Shown: piece by piece, positions 1-8,612 of the stretch
Layout: every line of letters begins with the position of its first letter
Numbering within the stretch: position 1 is the stretch's first letter
Origin: JADLBR01 sp020847615
GTDB lineage: Bacteria; Verrucomicrobiota; Verrucomicrobiia; JADLBR01
Assembly: GCA_026646655.1 (NCBI GenBank)
Contig: JAPKHT010000002.1
Coordinates: 1 to 64,000, forward strand
DNA length: 64,000 nt
Direction: 5' to 3'
The notes under the pieces: generated by a model
Databases searched by the model: none
What the model was told of the DNA's origin: nothing
Seen by the model: the letters and a program-made list of their open reading frames with translations, nothing else
Program-made: the position numbers and the translations under genes

Positions 1-66
1 GTTCGTGGGACGTCGGCGCACAGCCCAAGCATCGATGCATCGATAGGGTGGGTGGCTGCCGCCAAA

Positions 67-104
67 CCTGCGAATATCACCCGCACGCGCTAAATATGCA
101 GGCT
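67..104. repeat. Degenerate AT-rich hairpin, relative of 22437-22476
   Basis: The left arm reads CCTGCGAATAT and the right arm AAATATGCAGGCT, around a CG-rich loop. It matches the perfect palindrome at 22437-22476 in both arms, with mismatches on the left. It is probably a decayed member of the same hairpin family. Confidence 0.5.
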
Positions 105-120
105 CGAAAATTGCCGCGCC

Positions 121-175
121 GCTTCCCGTAGCCGAACGCGTGAGCGTTTGGCCAAAGCCTCACGGCTTCGGCTAC
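121..175 (+). repeat. Palindromic element, intergenic copy
   Basis: The element begins GCTTCCC and then has 9-bp terminal inverted repeats, GTAGCCGAA at 128-136 and TTCGGCTAC at 167-175. Inside are two small hairpins (AACGC-GTGA-GCGTT and AAGCC-TCAC-GGCTT, whose loops are complementary) around the palindrome TTTGGCCAAA. The whole unit can therefore fold as a long hairpin or a cloverleaf. A near-identical copy in the opposite orientation lies at 29145-29202 inside a coding sequence. The sequence ends abruptly at the same base in both copies, which suggests a mobile unit. Confidence 0.8.
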
Positions 176-305
176 GTCCGCTACCCCGGTGGTCCGGCGG
201 CTGCCGGATGGGATCTAGCTGATGGTGGTTGCTTCGCCACCCCTTTAGGGCCGCGGGGGCGAATTCCATTGTGCCAGCGCGCGGGCCGTCTAAGGTCAGA
301 CGCTT

Positions 306-3089
306 ATGACTGGCGCACGGCGACAGCGGCGCAGGGACAAGGCGCTGAAGGCGATGATTCTATGGGTGACCCGGATGCCGTGGCTCGTGATTGGCGCGGG
401 CGCGGTGGCCGCGGGGCTGGGCCTTTATCTGACGGCGACGAGACTCGGCTACCTGTCGGACACGAATGACCTGATCCGGCCCGACGCCGAGTTTCACCAG
501 TACTACCTGAACTACCGGCAGGAGTTTCAGGTTCATGAGCCGTACGTGGTGTTGGTCCAGGGTCCGGTGGCCGAGCGCAACAGGAAGTGCCTCGCCGACC
601 TGGCGGCGCGGTGCGAGGCCGGCGGCCTGTTTCGGTCGGTGTTCTGGCGCCTGGATTTCTCGAGGCTCGAGAAGCGTTTCCTGCTGTATCTGCCGATGGA
701 GGACCTCAAGGAGATCGAGGTTGGCATCGGCCGATTCCTGTCGGTCTTCGCGGGAGCCGAGGGGCCCCAGTTCAACCTGAACGCGATGCTGTCGCGCGCG
801 AACGCGATGTTCGACGAGGAGTACCTCCGGAAGGAGGAGAGCTGGGACGAGTTCAAGCCGTTCGTGCAGCAGTTTGCGGCGAGCCTGGACAACCTGGCCG
901 CGCAGCTCGAGTCGGGGGGGAAAGGGGCGGGCGCCGCGCCGTCGCTGGAGGGGATGTTCGGGTCCAAGGGATCGATCGGCGACCTGGAACGGATCAAGAC
1001 GGAGAACGAATACCTGGGTTTCGACGGCGGGCGCACGATGATCATGCTGCTGACGCCCAAGGCGCTGGACGCCGAGGCCCTGTCCCCGCACGCGAAGAAC
1101 ATCGCGTTCCTGCGCGGGCAGATCGACGAGCTGAAGCTCGCCTATCCCGACCTCTTCCTGGGTCTGACGGGAGAGCCGGTCCTGGAGGCGGATCAGGTCG
1201 AGACCAGCATGTCCAGCGTGAGCCGGGCCACGCTCATCGTCCTGGTGCTCATCGTCGCCCTGTTCTTTGCCTCCTACAAGGAGTTCAGCCGCCCGATGCT
1301 TGCGATCCTGACGCTGCTCATGGCCACATTCTGGACGTTCGGGTTCGCGACGCTGGCGGTGGGGCACCTGAATATCATATCCAATGCGTTCGTGGCGATG
1401 ATCCTGGGGCTGGGCATCGATTTTGGGATACAGTTCCTGGGGCGCTACGAGGAGGAGGTCGCCGCGGGGCGGGGGGTGCTCGAGGCGCTCCAGGAGTCCG
1501 CGGCGCACACGGGCAACGCGATATTCACGGGCGCGGTGACGACGGCGGCGGCATTCTACACGATGTGCTTCAACGATTTCGTGGGCCTATCGGAACTGGG
1601 CGTCATGGCGGGCACGGGCGTGCTGCTCTGCATGGCGGGGAACCTCGTGGTCTTCCCGGCCTTCATCTGGTTGCGCGACAGGAATCGCCCGCACGTGGCG
1701 GCGACGGTGGCCCCGACGCACTGGCGGACGGGGGTATTACTGAGGGAGCCGATGAGGGACCGGCCCTGGGGTGTGATCGGTTGCGCGGTGGCGCTGTCGG
1801 CCTTCGCCGTCTTCGGCGTGTTGAGGCTGAAGGAGAATCCGTTTGATTACAATCTCCTGCACCTGCAGAACCCGAAGCTGGAGTCGGTCCAGGTGGAGCA
1901 CCGGCTGCTCGCGACGAAGGACGCTTACTCGGTGATCTTCGGGGCGGTGACGGCGCCGGACCTGGAATCGGCGCGCGATCTCGGCGAGAAGCTCAAGGCG
2001 CTGCCGTCGGTCCGGGGCGTGTCGAGCCTCACGGACCTGATCCCCCAGGACCAGGAGGAGAAGCTGCCGGTGATTCGACGGATCGCATCGCGCCTGCGGG
2101 CGCTGGACCTGGACGCGGACGTGTCGGCGGGGGTGGACGTGGAGCGCTCGCGCGCCGAGCTGCGCAAGTTCCTGGAGCAATCCCGGGAGGGTGCGGCGCA
2201 GGCGCAGAAGTACCGCTCGTTGTCCAAGCGCGCCGAGGAGGCGGAGGCCACGTTCAAGGCGCTGATCCCAGCCCTGGAGCGCGCGGTGAAGGCGCTGGAC
2301 GGCGTGTCCCAGGAGGAGGCCGGGCGGAGGCTGGACTCGTTTCAGGTGGCGATCTTCGGCCCCCTGCAGAAGGTGCTGCGCTGGCTGGCGTCTCAGGAGG
2401 CCGACAGGCCGGTCGGGATCGACGACATACCGGAGCAACTGAAGGAGAGGTACCTCGGGAAGACGGGCAAGGTCTTGATCGAGGTCTACCCGAAGGAGGA
2501 CGCCTGGGAGAGGGAACCGAACGTGAGGTTCGTGAGGGACCTCAGGTCGGTTGATCCGAAGGTGACCGGATCGCCGGTGCAGAACTTCGAGTACATCGAG
2601 GTGCTCAAGCGGTCCTTCGAGCAGGCGGCGGTGTACGCGCTGGTGGTGATCTGCGTGGCGGTGGTGCTCCACTTCCGGAGCGTGCCGCTGGCCCTCCTCA
2701 CGCTGTTGCCGCTGGGGCTCGGTATCCTGTGGACCCTCGGGATGATGCCGGCGCTGGGGCTGCGCTTCAGCCCGGCGAATATCATCACGCTGCCGCTGGT
2801 CATAGGAATAGGGGTGGCGTACGGGATCTATGCGGTGGACCGGTTCCGGGAGGACGCTACGAGGCCGCTATTTGAGACGAGCACGGGGAAGTCGGTGTGG
2901 CTTTCGGCGCTCACGACGATGTTCGGTTTCGGGGCACTGATCCAGGCCTCGTACCGCGGGATCTCGAGCCTGGGGCTGCTGATGACCATCGGGGTGGGCA
3001 TGTGCCTGCTGGCGAGCCTGTACTTTCTGCCCGCGTGCCTGAGGCTGTTCGGGAGGAGGCGCGGCTCGGGTCCGTCAGGGGGAGGCTGA
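306..3089 (+). CDS. RND superfamily transporter, MMPL/HpnN type
   Basis: This 927-residue inner-membrane protein has the duplicated RND layout. One helix lies near residues 27-45, followed by a long extracytoplasmic region. A first helix bundle starts near 308 and contains GLGIDFGIQFLGRYEEE. A second single helix lies near 490-510, with another soluble region after it. The second helix bundle runs from about 772 to 915 and contains the matching GIGVAYGIYAVDRFRE. HpnN-like members move hopanoids or other lipids to the outer membrane using proton motive force. That substrate is inference, because no hopanoid gene is in view. A start at 354 (MILWVTR) is an alternative; 306 has AAGG about 11 bases upstream. 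The 3' end overlaps the convergent glycosyltransferase gene by 15 bp. Confidence 0.88.
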   Translation: MTGARRQRRRDKALKAMILWVTRMPWLVIGAGAVAAGLGLYLTATRLGYLSDTNDLIRPDAEFHQYYLNYRQEFQVHEPYVVLVQGPVAERNRKCLADLAARCEAGGLFRSVFWRLDFSRLEKRFLLYLPMEDLKEIEVGIGRFLSVFAGAEGPQFNLNAMLSRANAMFDEEYLRKEESWDEFKPFVQQFAASLDNLAAQLESGGKGAGAAPSLEGMFGSKGSIGDLERIKTENEYLGFDGGRTMIMLLTPKALDAEALSPHAKNIAFLRGQIDELKLAYPDLFLGLTGEPVLEADQVETSMSSVSRATLIVLVLIVALFFASYKEFSRPMLAILTLLMATFWTFGFATLAVGHLNIISNAFVAMILGLGIDFGIQFLGRYEEEVAAGRGVLEALQESAAHTGNAIFTGAVTTAAAFYTMCFNDFVGLSELGVMAGTGVLLCMAGNLVVFPAFIWLRDRNRPHVAATVAPTHWRTGVLLREPMRDRPWGVIGCAVALSAFAVFGVLRLKENPFDYNLLHLQNPKLESVQVEHRLLATKDAYSVIFGAVTAPDLESARDLGEKLKALPSVRGVSSLTDLIPQDQEEKLPVIRRIASRLRALDLDADVSAGVDVERSRAELRKFLEQSREGAAQAQKYRSLSKRAEEAEATFKALIPALERAVKALDGVSQEEAGRRLDSFQVAIFGPLQKVLRWLASQEADRPVGIDDIPEQLKERYLGKTGKVLIEVYPKEDAWEREPNVRFVRDLRSVDPKVTGSPVQNFEYIEVLKRSFEQAAVYALVVICVAVVLHFRSVPLALLTLLPLGLGILWTLGMMPALGLRFSPANIITLPLVIGIGVAYGIYAVDRFREDATRPLFETSTGKSVWLSALTTMFGFGALIQASYRGISSLGLLMTIGVGMCLLASLYFLPACLRLFGRRRGSGPSGGG

Positions 3090-3803
3090 ACCCGGGCCCG
3101 TGGCGCGGGGTCGGCGGACGCTTCGCCAGACGCGCCACGTGTCGGTGGCGATGCTCAGCACCGCATCGAAGCGGACCGAGCTGTACGTCATCCTGTGGCG
3201 GACGACCACCGGGGCCTCCGCCATCTTGGCCCCGAGGCCAACGAGGCGGACGAGCAGCTCGAGGTCGAACGCGAAGCCCTTGAGCTCGGTCAACTCCAGG
3301 GCGCGCAGCAGGAGTTCGCGTCGCACCAGTTTGAGGCCGGTCTGCGTGTCGCGGATGGGCAGGCCAAAGAGGGTTTTGGTCAGCAGGAAGTAGCCGAGGC
3401 TGTAGATCCGTCGGACGAGGGGGTAGCTGACGGTGCTGTCGGGATGGAGCTTGCTGCCGACGACGACGTCGGCCTCGTGGGTGCGCTGGAGGGCGATGAA
3501 GAGGGTGATCTGCTCCGGCGGGAGCTCCAGATCGGCATCGAGGAAAATGACCCATTCCCCGGTTGCCGCGCGGGTCCCCTGGCGAAGTGCCTCGCCCTTC
3601 CCCGCGTGGTCCAGCATGAGCGGGTGGACATCCGGCCATTCGGCGGCGGCGCGGCGCAGCTGCTCGCGCGAGTCGTCGGAACTGCCATCGTCGACCGGGA
3701 TCAGCTCGAATGGCCCGATGTCCCGGAAGACCGCGAGGGTGCGCGCGATATTGTCGCGAATGTGGTGCCCCTCGTTGTAAATGGGCATGACGACCGAGAA
3801 CAT
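3075..3803 (-). CDS. Family 2 glycosyltransferase
   Basis: This is a 242-residue GT-A fold enzyme without membrane helices. The N-terminus FSVVMPIYNEGHHI, the nucleotide-binding VDDGSSDDS and the metal-binding FLDADLELPP are all present, as is the IRDTQTGLKL segment typical of polyprenyl-phosphate sugar transferases (DPM1/DPG synthase type). It probably transfers a hexose from a nucleotide sugar to a polyprenyl phosphate on the cytoplasmic face; the sugar cannot be read from sequence. The C-terminus is arginine- and proline-rich and overlaps the end of the RND gene. Confidence 0.88.
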   Translation of the reverse strand: MFSVVMPIYNEGHHIRDNIARTLAVFRDIGPFELIPVDDGSSDDSREQLRRAAAEWPDVHPLMLDHAGKGEALRQGTRAATGEWVIFLDADLELPPEQITLFIALQRTHEADVVVGSKLHPDSTVSYPLVRRIYSLGYFLLTKTLFGLPIRDTQTGLKLVRRELLLRALELTELKGFAFDLELLVRLVGLGAKMAEAPVVVRHRMTYSSVRFDAVLSIATDTWRVWRSVRRPRATGPGSASP

Positions 3804-3934
3804 CCCGGGGGCATGGAAGCAAGTCCGGCCCGCGCGGGGGAGAAAAAAATGACGCGGGGCGATTTCGCCGCCGGGCGGGCGGGCGCCCGACGGCGGGTTG
3901 CGGCGTGGTCGCCATGTCCTATAGGATGGGGTCC

Positions 3935-4270
3935 ATGAAGAGGACAGACGGGGACATCCGCGTGGTCTTGATCACTGCTCCAGAGGCGGAAGTCGCAAGG
4001 CGGCTGGCGAGGGTGCTTCTCGAGGCACGGGCCGTCGCGTGCGTGAGCATCATCCCTGGGGTGGAGAGCCATTACTGGTGGGATGGGAGGCTCGAGCAAT
4101 CGGGCGAAGTCATGCTGGTGGCGAAGGCGCTGGCCGGCACCCTGCCCACGGTGGAGATGCTCGTGCAACAGCACCACCCGTACGAGTGCCCGGAGGTCTT
4201 GGCACTTCCCGTGACAGAAGGTGCAGAGAAGTATCTCGCTTGGGTGGGGGGCGTGATCACGGGCCGGTAG
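3935..4270 (+). CDS. cutA: CutA-like protein (divalent cation tolerance family)
   Basis: This 111-residue protein matches the whole CutA1 family: VVLITAPEAEVARRLARVLL at the start, the core ACVSIIPGVESHYWWDG, and the closing HPYECPEVLALPV. CutA forms very stable trimers. It was named for copper tolerance, but its real role is unsettled. I chose the ATG at 3935 because family members begin about eight residues before the first beta strand; the in-frame GTG at 3905 would add ten unrelated residues. It is monocistronic and followed by the composite repeat. Confidence 0.92.
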   Translation: MKRTDGDIRVVLITAPEAEVARRLARVLLEARAVACVSIIPGVESHYWWDGRLEQSGEVMLVAKALAGTLPTVEMLVQQHHPYECPEVLALPVTEGAEKYLAWVGGVITGR

Positions 4271-4308
4271 GCACGGGCGGGCCGCGCATGGGTCAATCTG
4301 GCGCAACA

Positions 4309-4472
4309 AGGAGGCTGTCGGACTTTGTCCGGCAGCCTCCTATGGCAAAACCGCCTTCTATTTGCGAGCAAAGGAGTTATGCGACGAGAGCACGATGCGT
4401 TAAAATCGCTCAGGCACCGTGCCACATCTGGGTCTTGCCATCATAACGCCTTGGAAAATGGCGGCTTTGCTT
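4309..4472 (+). repeat. Composite dispersed repeat, copy A
   Basis: It begins with a strong hairpin (4309-4341, AGGAGGCTGTCGGAC with a near-perfect partner). An approximately 125-bp body follows, bounded by GCAAAACCGCCTT at 4345 and an imperfect inverted partner ending at 4470. Copy B at 22265-22430 agrees at roughly nine of ten positions by eye, including the body. With flanking hairpins it fills most of the 346-bp gap between cutA and the TPR gene. It has no coding potential that I believe. It is either a MITE-like element or a structured RNA. Confidence 0.85.
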
Positions 4473-4476
4473 TCTA

Positions 4477-4514
4477 GCAGCCTTGTCGGACTTGGCTAAG
4501 TCCGACAGGCTGCC
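4477..4514 (+). repeat. GTCGGAC-type hairpin beside copy A
   Basis: GCAGCCTTGTCGGACTT pairs with AAGTCCGACAGGCTGC around a short loop. This reuses the same stem words as the hairpin that opens copy A. Copy B has a different hairpin (22437-22476) in this position, so the right-hand module is exchangeable. It could end transcription from cutA. Confidence 0.65.
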
Positions 4515-4616
4515 AGGCAATAAAACGGCGCCATTTTTGCGGATGCCCGCGGTCTGGCCGTGGGTGAAGGGCTGGCACGTCTCTTGCGTCAAATGCACTG
4601 GAGAGCGTGTGGAGGC

Positions 4617-5102
4617 ATGAAGCTCAAGGCACAGGATCCGGTTGGTTTTCGGCAGCATCTGCTTGCGGCCGAGGGATATCTAGACCTTGGGATGGCCGGC
4701 GAGGCTTTGAAGGAGTTGGATTCGATCGAATCGGGTCTGGGCGAGGACGCGCACCCCCTGCGGCTCCGGTGCCGCGCGCTGATCGGGTTGCGCGAATGGG
4801 TGACCTGCGTGCGGCTGGCGACGGAGGCGGCGCGGATGTACCCCGAGGAGGGCGAGTTCTTTCTGCACTGGGCGTACGCACTGCGGAAGGTGCGGCCTGG
4901 TTCCGGGGCCGGGGAAGTGATCGAGGCGGCGCCCGAGCCGCTGCGCCGCTCGGGTGTATTGCATTACAACCTGGCCCGTTTCGAGGCGCAGGACGGGAAC
5001 ATGGAGCGGGCGCGGGGCTATCTGGAAGAGGCGTGCCGGCTGAACCCGGTGATAGCCCTGAGCGCGCGGCGGGACCCGGCGCTGAAATCGGTCTGGAACT
5101 GA
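4617..5102 (+). CDS. Small TPR-like protein
   Basis: From the ATG at 4617 this gives 161 residues, almost all helical. Helix pairs have TPR spacing: LLAAEGYLDLGMAGEALKEL, then the segment from RCRALIGL, then YNLARFEAQDGNMERARGYL. It has no signal peptide, no membrane helix and no catalytic motif, so it is most likely a cytoplasmic protein-protein adaptor. GGAGG lies only a few bases before the ATG at 4617, and the in-frame ATG at 4593 is an alternative start. carB follows after 71 bp, so the two may be cotranscribed. Confidence 0.7.
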   Translation: MKLKAQDPVGFRQHLLAAEGYLDLGMAGEALKELDSIESGLGEDAHPLRLRCRALIGLREWVTCVRLATEAARMYPEEGEFFLHWAYALRKVRPGSGAGEVIEAAPEPLRRSGVLHYNLARFEAQDGNMERARGYLEEACRLNPVIALSARRDPALKSVWN

Positions 5103-5173
5103 CCGGCGGGGATCGACGGGGCGAAATATTCTGGCTGGGCAGAAGCGCGAGTCTCGCCCAATGTCTGCCCTCG

Positions 5174-8100
5174 ATGCCGAAACGCACCGACATCCATTCC
5201 ATCCTTGTCATAGGGTCTGGGCCGATCGTGATTGGTCAGGCATGCGAGTTTGACTACTCTGGCGTGCAGGCCTGCAAGGCCCTGCGCGAGGAGGGGTACC
5301 GCGTCATCCTGGTCAACAGCAATCCGGCGACGATCATGACCGACCCGGAGTTCGCGCACGCGACCTACGTGGAGCCTATCACCCCGGATGCGATCGCGAA
5401 GGTCATCGAGCGGGAGAAGCCGGACGCGCTGCTGCCAACCCTGGGTGGGCAGACGGCGCTCAATGCCGCGATGCGTCTGGGTTCGACGGACGTGCTGGAG
5501 CGGCACGGGGTGCAGTTCATCGGCGCCAACCTGGAGGCGATACGGAAGGGCGAGGACCGGGAGGCTTTCAAGCAGTGCATGCTGCGCATCGGGCTGGACG
5601 TGCCGCGATCGGGCACGGCGCATTCGCTGCAGGAGGCCCAGGGGATCGCGCGGTCCATCGGGCAGTATCCGCTGATCATTCGTCCGGCGTACACGCTCGG
5701 GGGTGCCGGCGGCGGGATCGCGTACAACCGGGAGGAGTTCGACCTGATCGCGGCGGCCGGGCTGGCGGCGTCACCCATCAGCGAGGTGCTGATCGAGGAG
5801 TGCCTCGTGGGATGGAAGGAATTCGAGATGGAGGTGATGCGCGACCGCCGAGACAACTGCGTGGTCGTCTGCTCCATCGAGAATCTGGACCCGATGGGCG
5901 TCCACACGGGCGACTCGATCACCGTGGCGCCGATACAGACCCTCACGGACAAGGAGTACCAGGTCATGAGGGACGCCTCCTTTGCCGTGATCCGGGAGAT
6001 CGGGGTGGAGACGGGCGGGTCGAATATCCAGTTCGCCGTGGATCCCGCCACGGGGCGGATGGTCGTCATCGAGATGAACCCCCGGGTGTCGCGTTCCTCG
6101 GCGCTAGCCTCCAAGGCCACGGGGTTTCCGATCGCAAAGATCGCGGCAAAGCTGGCCGTGGGCTACACGCTGGACGAGATCCGCAACGACATCACGCGCG
6201 AGACGCCGGCGTGTTTCGAGCCGACGATCGACTACGTGGTTACGAAGGTCCCGCGGTTCACGTTCGAGAAGTTCCCCGGCGCGGACACGACGCTGACGAG
6301 TTCGATGAAGAGCGTCGGCGAGGCCATGGCGATCGGGCGGACTTTCAAGGAGTCGCTCCAGAAGGCGCTGCGCTCGCTGGAGATCGGCGCCTGGGGACTC
6401 TCGGGCGGGAAGTGGGGGGCGGACGAGGTGCCCCCGCAGCCGGAGATCCAGCAGCGGCTGGTGACCCCCTGCGCCGAGAGGATTTTCTACCTCCGGCACG
6501 CATACCGCGCGGGGCTCGGGACCGAGGAGATCCATCGGCTCACGGGGATCGACCCCTGGTTCCTGGAGAACCTGCGCGAGATCGTGGAGGAAGAAGCGGC
6601 GCTCGGGCGACTTGGGCGCGGGGCTCTGGAGGCCGGGCCGCTCGGGCGGGCGAAGGCGATGGGATTCTCCGACCGGCAGATCGCGGGGCTGGCCGGCGTC
6701 GGCGAGGGCGATGTCCGATCGCGGCGCAAGGCGCTCGGGATCGTGCCCTCCTATCGGCTGGTGGACACCTGCGCGGCCGAGTTCGAGGCGTACACGCCGT
6801 ATTACTACTCGACCTACGACCGGGGGGACGACGAGGTCCGCGGGGGCGAGCGCCGCAAGGTCATGATCCTCGGCGGCGGCCCCAACCGGATCGGGCAGGG
6901 GATCGAGTTCGACTACTGCTGCGTGCACGCCGCCTTCGCGCTCAAGGAGATCGGGTTCGAGACGATCATGGTCAACTCGAATCCGGAGACCGTTTCCACG
7001 GACTATGACACGAGCGACAAGCTGTTCTTCGAGCCGCTGACGCTCGAGGACGTGCTGCACATCTACGAGCGCGAGCGGTGCTGGGGCGCGATCGTGCAGT
7101 TCGGGGGACAGACGCCCCTGAACCTCGCCGAGGGCCTCGAGAAGAACGGGGTGAACATCATCGGCACATCGGTCGCCAGCATCGCGGTCGCCGAGGACCG
7201 CAAGCTCTTCCAGCAGATGCTCAAGCGGCTGGGGCTGCGGCAGCCGCCGAACGACACCGCGACATCGGCCGAAGAGGCCGTGGGGGTCGCCAAGAGGATC
7301 GGTTACCCCGTCCTGGTCCGGCCCTCCTTCGTGCTGGGGGGCAGGGCGATGCAGATCGTCTTTAACGACGACGACCTCAGGCAATACATGCGGTTTGCGG
7401 TCGAGGCCTCGCCGGAGAGGCCCGTGCTGATCGACCGGTTTCTGGACGACGCCATCGAGGTCGACGTGGACTGCATCGCGGATGGGGAGATCTCCGTGAT
7501 CGGCGCGATCATGCAGCACATCGAGCAGGCGGGGGTCCATTCGGGAGACAGCGCCTGCGTCATACCGAGTTTCTCGCTGAAGCCCGCCGTGCTGGCCGAC
7601 ATCCGCTCCGCGACCCACGCGATGGCGAACGAGCTGAAGGTGCGCGGGCTGATGAATGTGCAATTCGCGGTGAAGGATGACACCGTCTACGTCCTCGAGG
7701 TCAACCCGAGGGCATCCCGGACCGTGCCCTTCGTGAGCAAGGCGATAGGCGCGCCGCTGGCGAAGCTCGCGGCGAAGGTCATGGCCGGCGCGCGACTCCG
7801 GGAGCTGGGCTTCACCGAAGAGATCATCCCGGGGCACTATTCGGTCAAGGAGGCGGTGTTTCCGTTCGCGCGCTTCCGGGGAGTGGATATCCTCCTGGGG
7901 CCAGAGATGAAATCGACGGGCGAGGTCATGGGGATCGACCCGAACCTGGGAATCGCGTACGCGAAGTCGCAGATGGCGTCGCAGCCCCCGCTGCCGCTCA
8001 CGGGCAACGTGTTCATCAGCGTGCGGGATGCGGACAAGGCCGCCGGCGCGGAATTGGCGCGCGAGTTCGTGAGGCTGGGTTTCGAGGTGTACGCGACCTC

Positions 8101-8410
8101 GGGGACCGCCACGGCCCTCGAGGAGGGCGGTGTCAGGGTGAACAAGCTCTTCAAGGTGCAGGAGGGGCGCCCGAACGTCCTGGACATGCTCATCAACGAC
8201 CAGATCGCGATGGTGATCAACACGCCATCGGGCAAGACGGCCCGGGCGGACGAGGTGAAGATCCGGACGACGGCGCTCTACCGCAACGTGCCGGTGATGA
8301 CGACGCTCGCGGGGGCCCGCGCGGCTGCTAACGGGATCGCCGAACTGAAGAAGAACGGGTACGGCGTGCGGCCCCTCCAGTCGTATCATCCCGGAAGGCA
8401 CGCGGCGTAG
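5174..8410 (+). CDS. carB: Carbamoyl-phosphate synthase large chain
   Basis: The 1078-residue length is normal for the family. It makes carbamoyl phosphate from bicarbonate, ammonia (channelled from the CarA glutaminase) and two ATP, feeding arginine and pyrimidine synthesis. The two homologous halves are plain: VIGSGPIVIGQACEFDYSG opens the first and GGGPNRIGQGIEFDYCC the second, each followed by an ATP-grasp module. The last 140 or so residues form the MGS-like allosteric domain (GNVFISVRDADKA). The frame stays open upstream to 4607, but MPKRTDIHSILVIGSG at 5174 is the family start. No carA lies next to it, so the small chain must be elsewhere. Confidence 0.97.
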   Translation: MPKRTDIHSILVIGSGPIVIGQACEFDYSGVQACKALREEGYRVILVNSNPATIMTDPEFAHATYVEPITPDAIAKVIEREKPDALLPTLGGQTALNAAMRLGSTDVLERHGVQFIGANLEAIRKGEDREAFKQCMLRIGLDVPRSGTAHSLQEAQGIARSIGQYPLIIRPAYTLGGAGGGIAYNREEFDLIAAAGLAASPISEVLIEECLVGWKEFEMEVMRDRRDNCVVVCSIENLDPMGVHTGDSITVAPIQTLTDKEYQVMRDASFAVIREIGVETGGSNIQFAVDPATGRMVVIEMNPRVSRSSALASKATGFPIAKIAAKLAVGYTLDEIRNDITRETPACFEPTIDYVVTKVPRFTFEKFPGADTTLTSSMKSVGEAMAIGRTFKESLQKALRSLEIGAWGLSGGKWGADEVPPQPEIQQRLVTPCAERIFYLRHAYRAGLGTEEIHRLTGIDPWFLENLREIVEEEAALGRLGRGALEAGPLGRAKAMGFSDRQIAGLAGVGEGDVRSRRKALGIVPSYRLVDTCAAEFEAYTPYYYSTYDRGDDEVRGGERRKVMILGGGPNRIGQGIEFDYCCVHAAFALKEIGFETIMVNSNPETVSTDYDTSDKLFFEPLTLEDVLHIYERERCWGAIVQFGGQTPLNLAEGLEKNGVNIIGTSVASIAVAEDRKLFQQMLKRLGLRQPPNDTATSAEEAVGVAKRIGYPVLVRPSFVLGGRAMQIVFNDDDLRQYMRFAVEASPERPVLIDRFLDDAIEVDVDCIADGEISVIGAIMQHIEQAGVHSGDSACVIPSFSLKPAVLADIRSATHAMANELKVRGLMNVQFAVKDDTVYVLEVNPRASRTVPFVSKAIGAPLAKLAAKVMAGARLRELGFTEEIIPGHYSVKEAVFPFARFRGVDILLGPEMKSTGEVMGIDPNLGIAYAKSQMASQPPLPLTGNVFISVRDADKAAGAELAREFVRLGFEVYATSGTATALEEGGVRVNKLFKVQEGRPNVLDMLINDQIAMVINTPSGKTARADEVKIRTTALYRNVPVMTTLAGARAAANGIAELKKNGYGVRPLQSYHPGRHAA

Positions 8411-8437
8411 CGCCCGGGCGCGGTCCGCCGCCGCCGG

Positions 8438-8523
8438 AAAAGGGGCAGCGGCCGCGCAGATCGGATTACCGTTGCTGCCTTTCGGCCCTGGCGGGATTCA
8501 CCCGTCCACGCGCCGCGCCCTGC
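8438..8523 (-). ncRNA. ffs: Signal recognition particle RNA, small bacterial type
   Basis: Read on the minus strand, the apical part contains GGGTGAATCCCGCCAGGGCC, then GAAAGGCAGCAACGGTAA. This is the conserved SRP RNA domain IV, with the GNAR-type tetraloop and the symmetric and asymmetric internal loops that bind Ffh. The flanks pair into the expected rod: GGGCGCGGCGCGTGGA on the 5' side with TCTGCGCGGCCGCTGCCC on the 3' side, allowing a few bulges. A run of T (8438-8441) then acts as terminator. The gene lies antisense in the carB-tig gap and is easily missed by protein-centred annotation. The exact 5' end is uncertain by several bases. Confidence 0.9.
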
Positions 8524-8612
8524 CGGGAATATGGCCCGGGCGGCGTGGGAGTCCACCGGAATCGCGCGGGGCGGCTTGAATATCGCGCGGGCGCCCCTAT
8601 GACTGACGGACT

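Larger units (their letters stand above)
1..305. other. Non-coding left edge with repeats
   Basis: I see no credible gene here. The stretch holds a short ATCGATGC direct repeat near 30-43, a degenerate AT-rich hairpin at 67-104 and a 55-bp palindromic element at 121-175; both of the last two have relatives elsewhere in the window. Open frames across it simply translate the repeats. It should also contain the promoter of the RND gene at 306, but I cannot pick a convincing one. Confidence 0.6.

Noticed and set aside
140..469. Short open frame at the left edge
   Set aside because: It begins inside the palindromic element and then overlaps the RND gene in another frame.
4072..4425. Frames in both directions through composite repeat copy A (and 22193-22456 in copy B)
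   Set aside because: The two copies give similar peptides only because the DNA is repeated; starts and stops fall in unrelated flanks and there is no ribosome-binding site.
6104..8401. 765-codon open frame antisense to carB
   Set aside because: High-GC codon bias opens the opposite frame; its product is Arg/Pro/His-rich with no family signature, while carB is certain.
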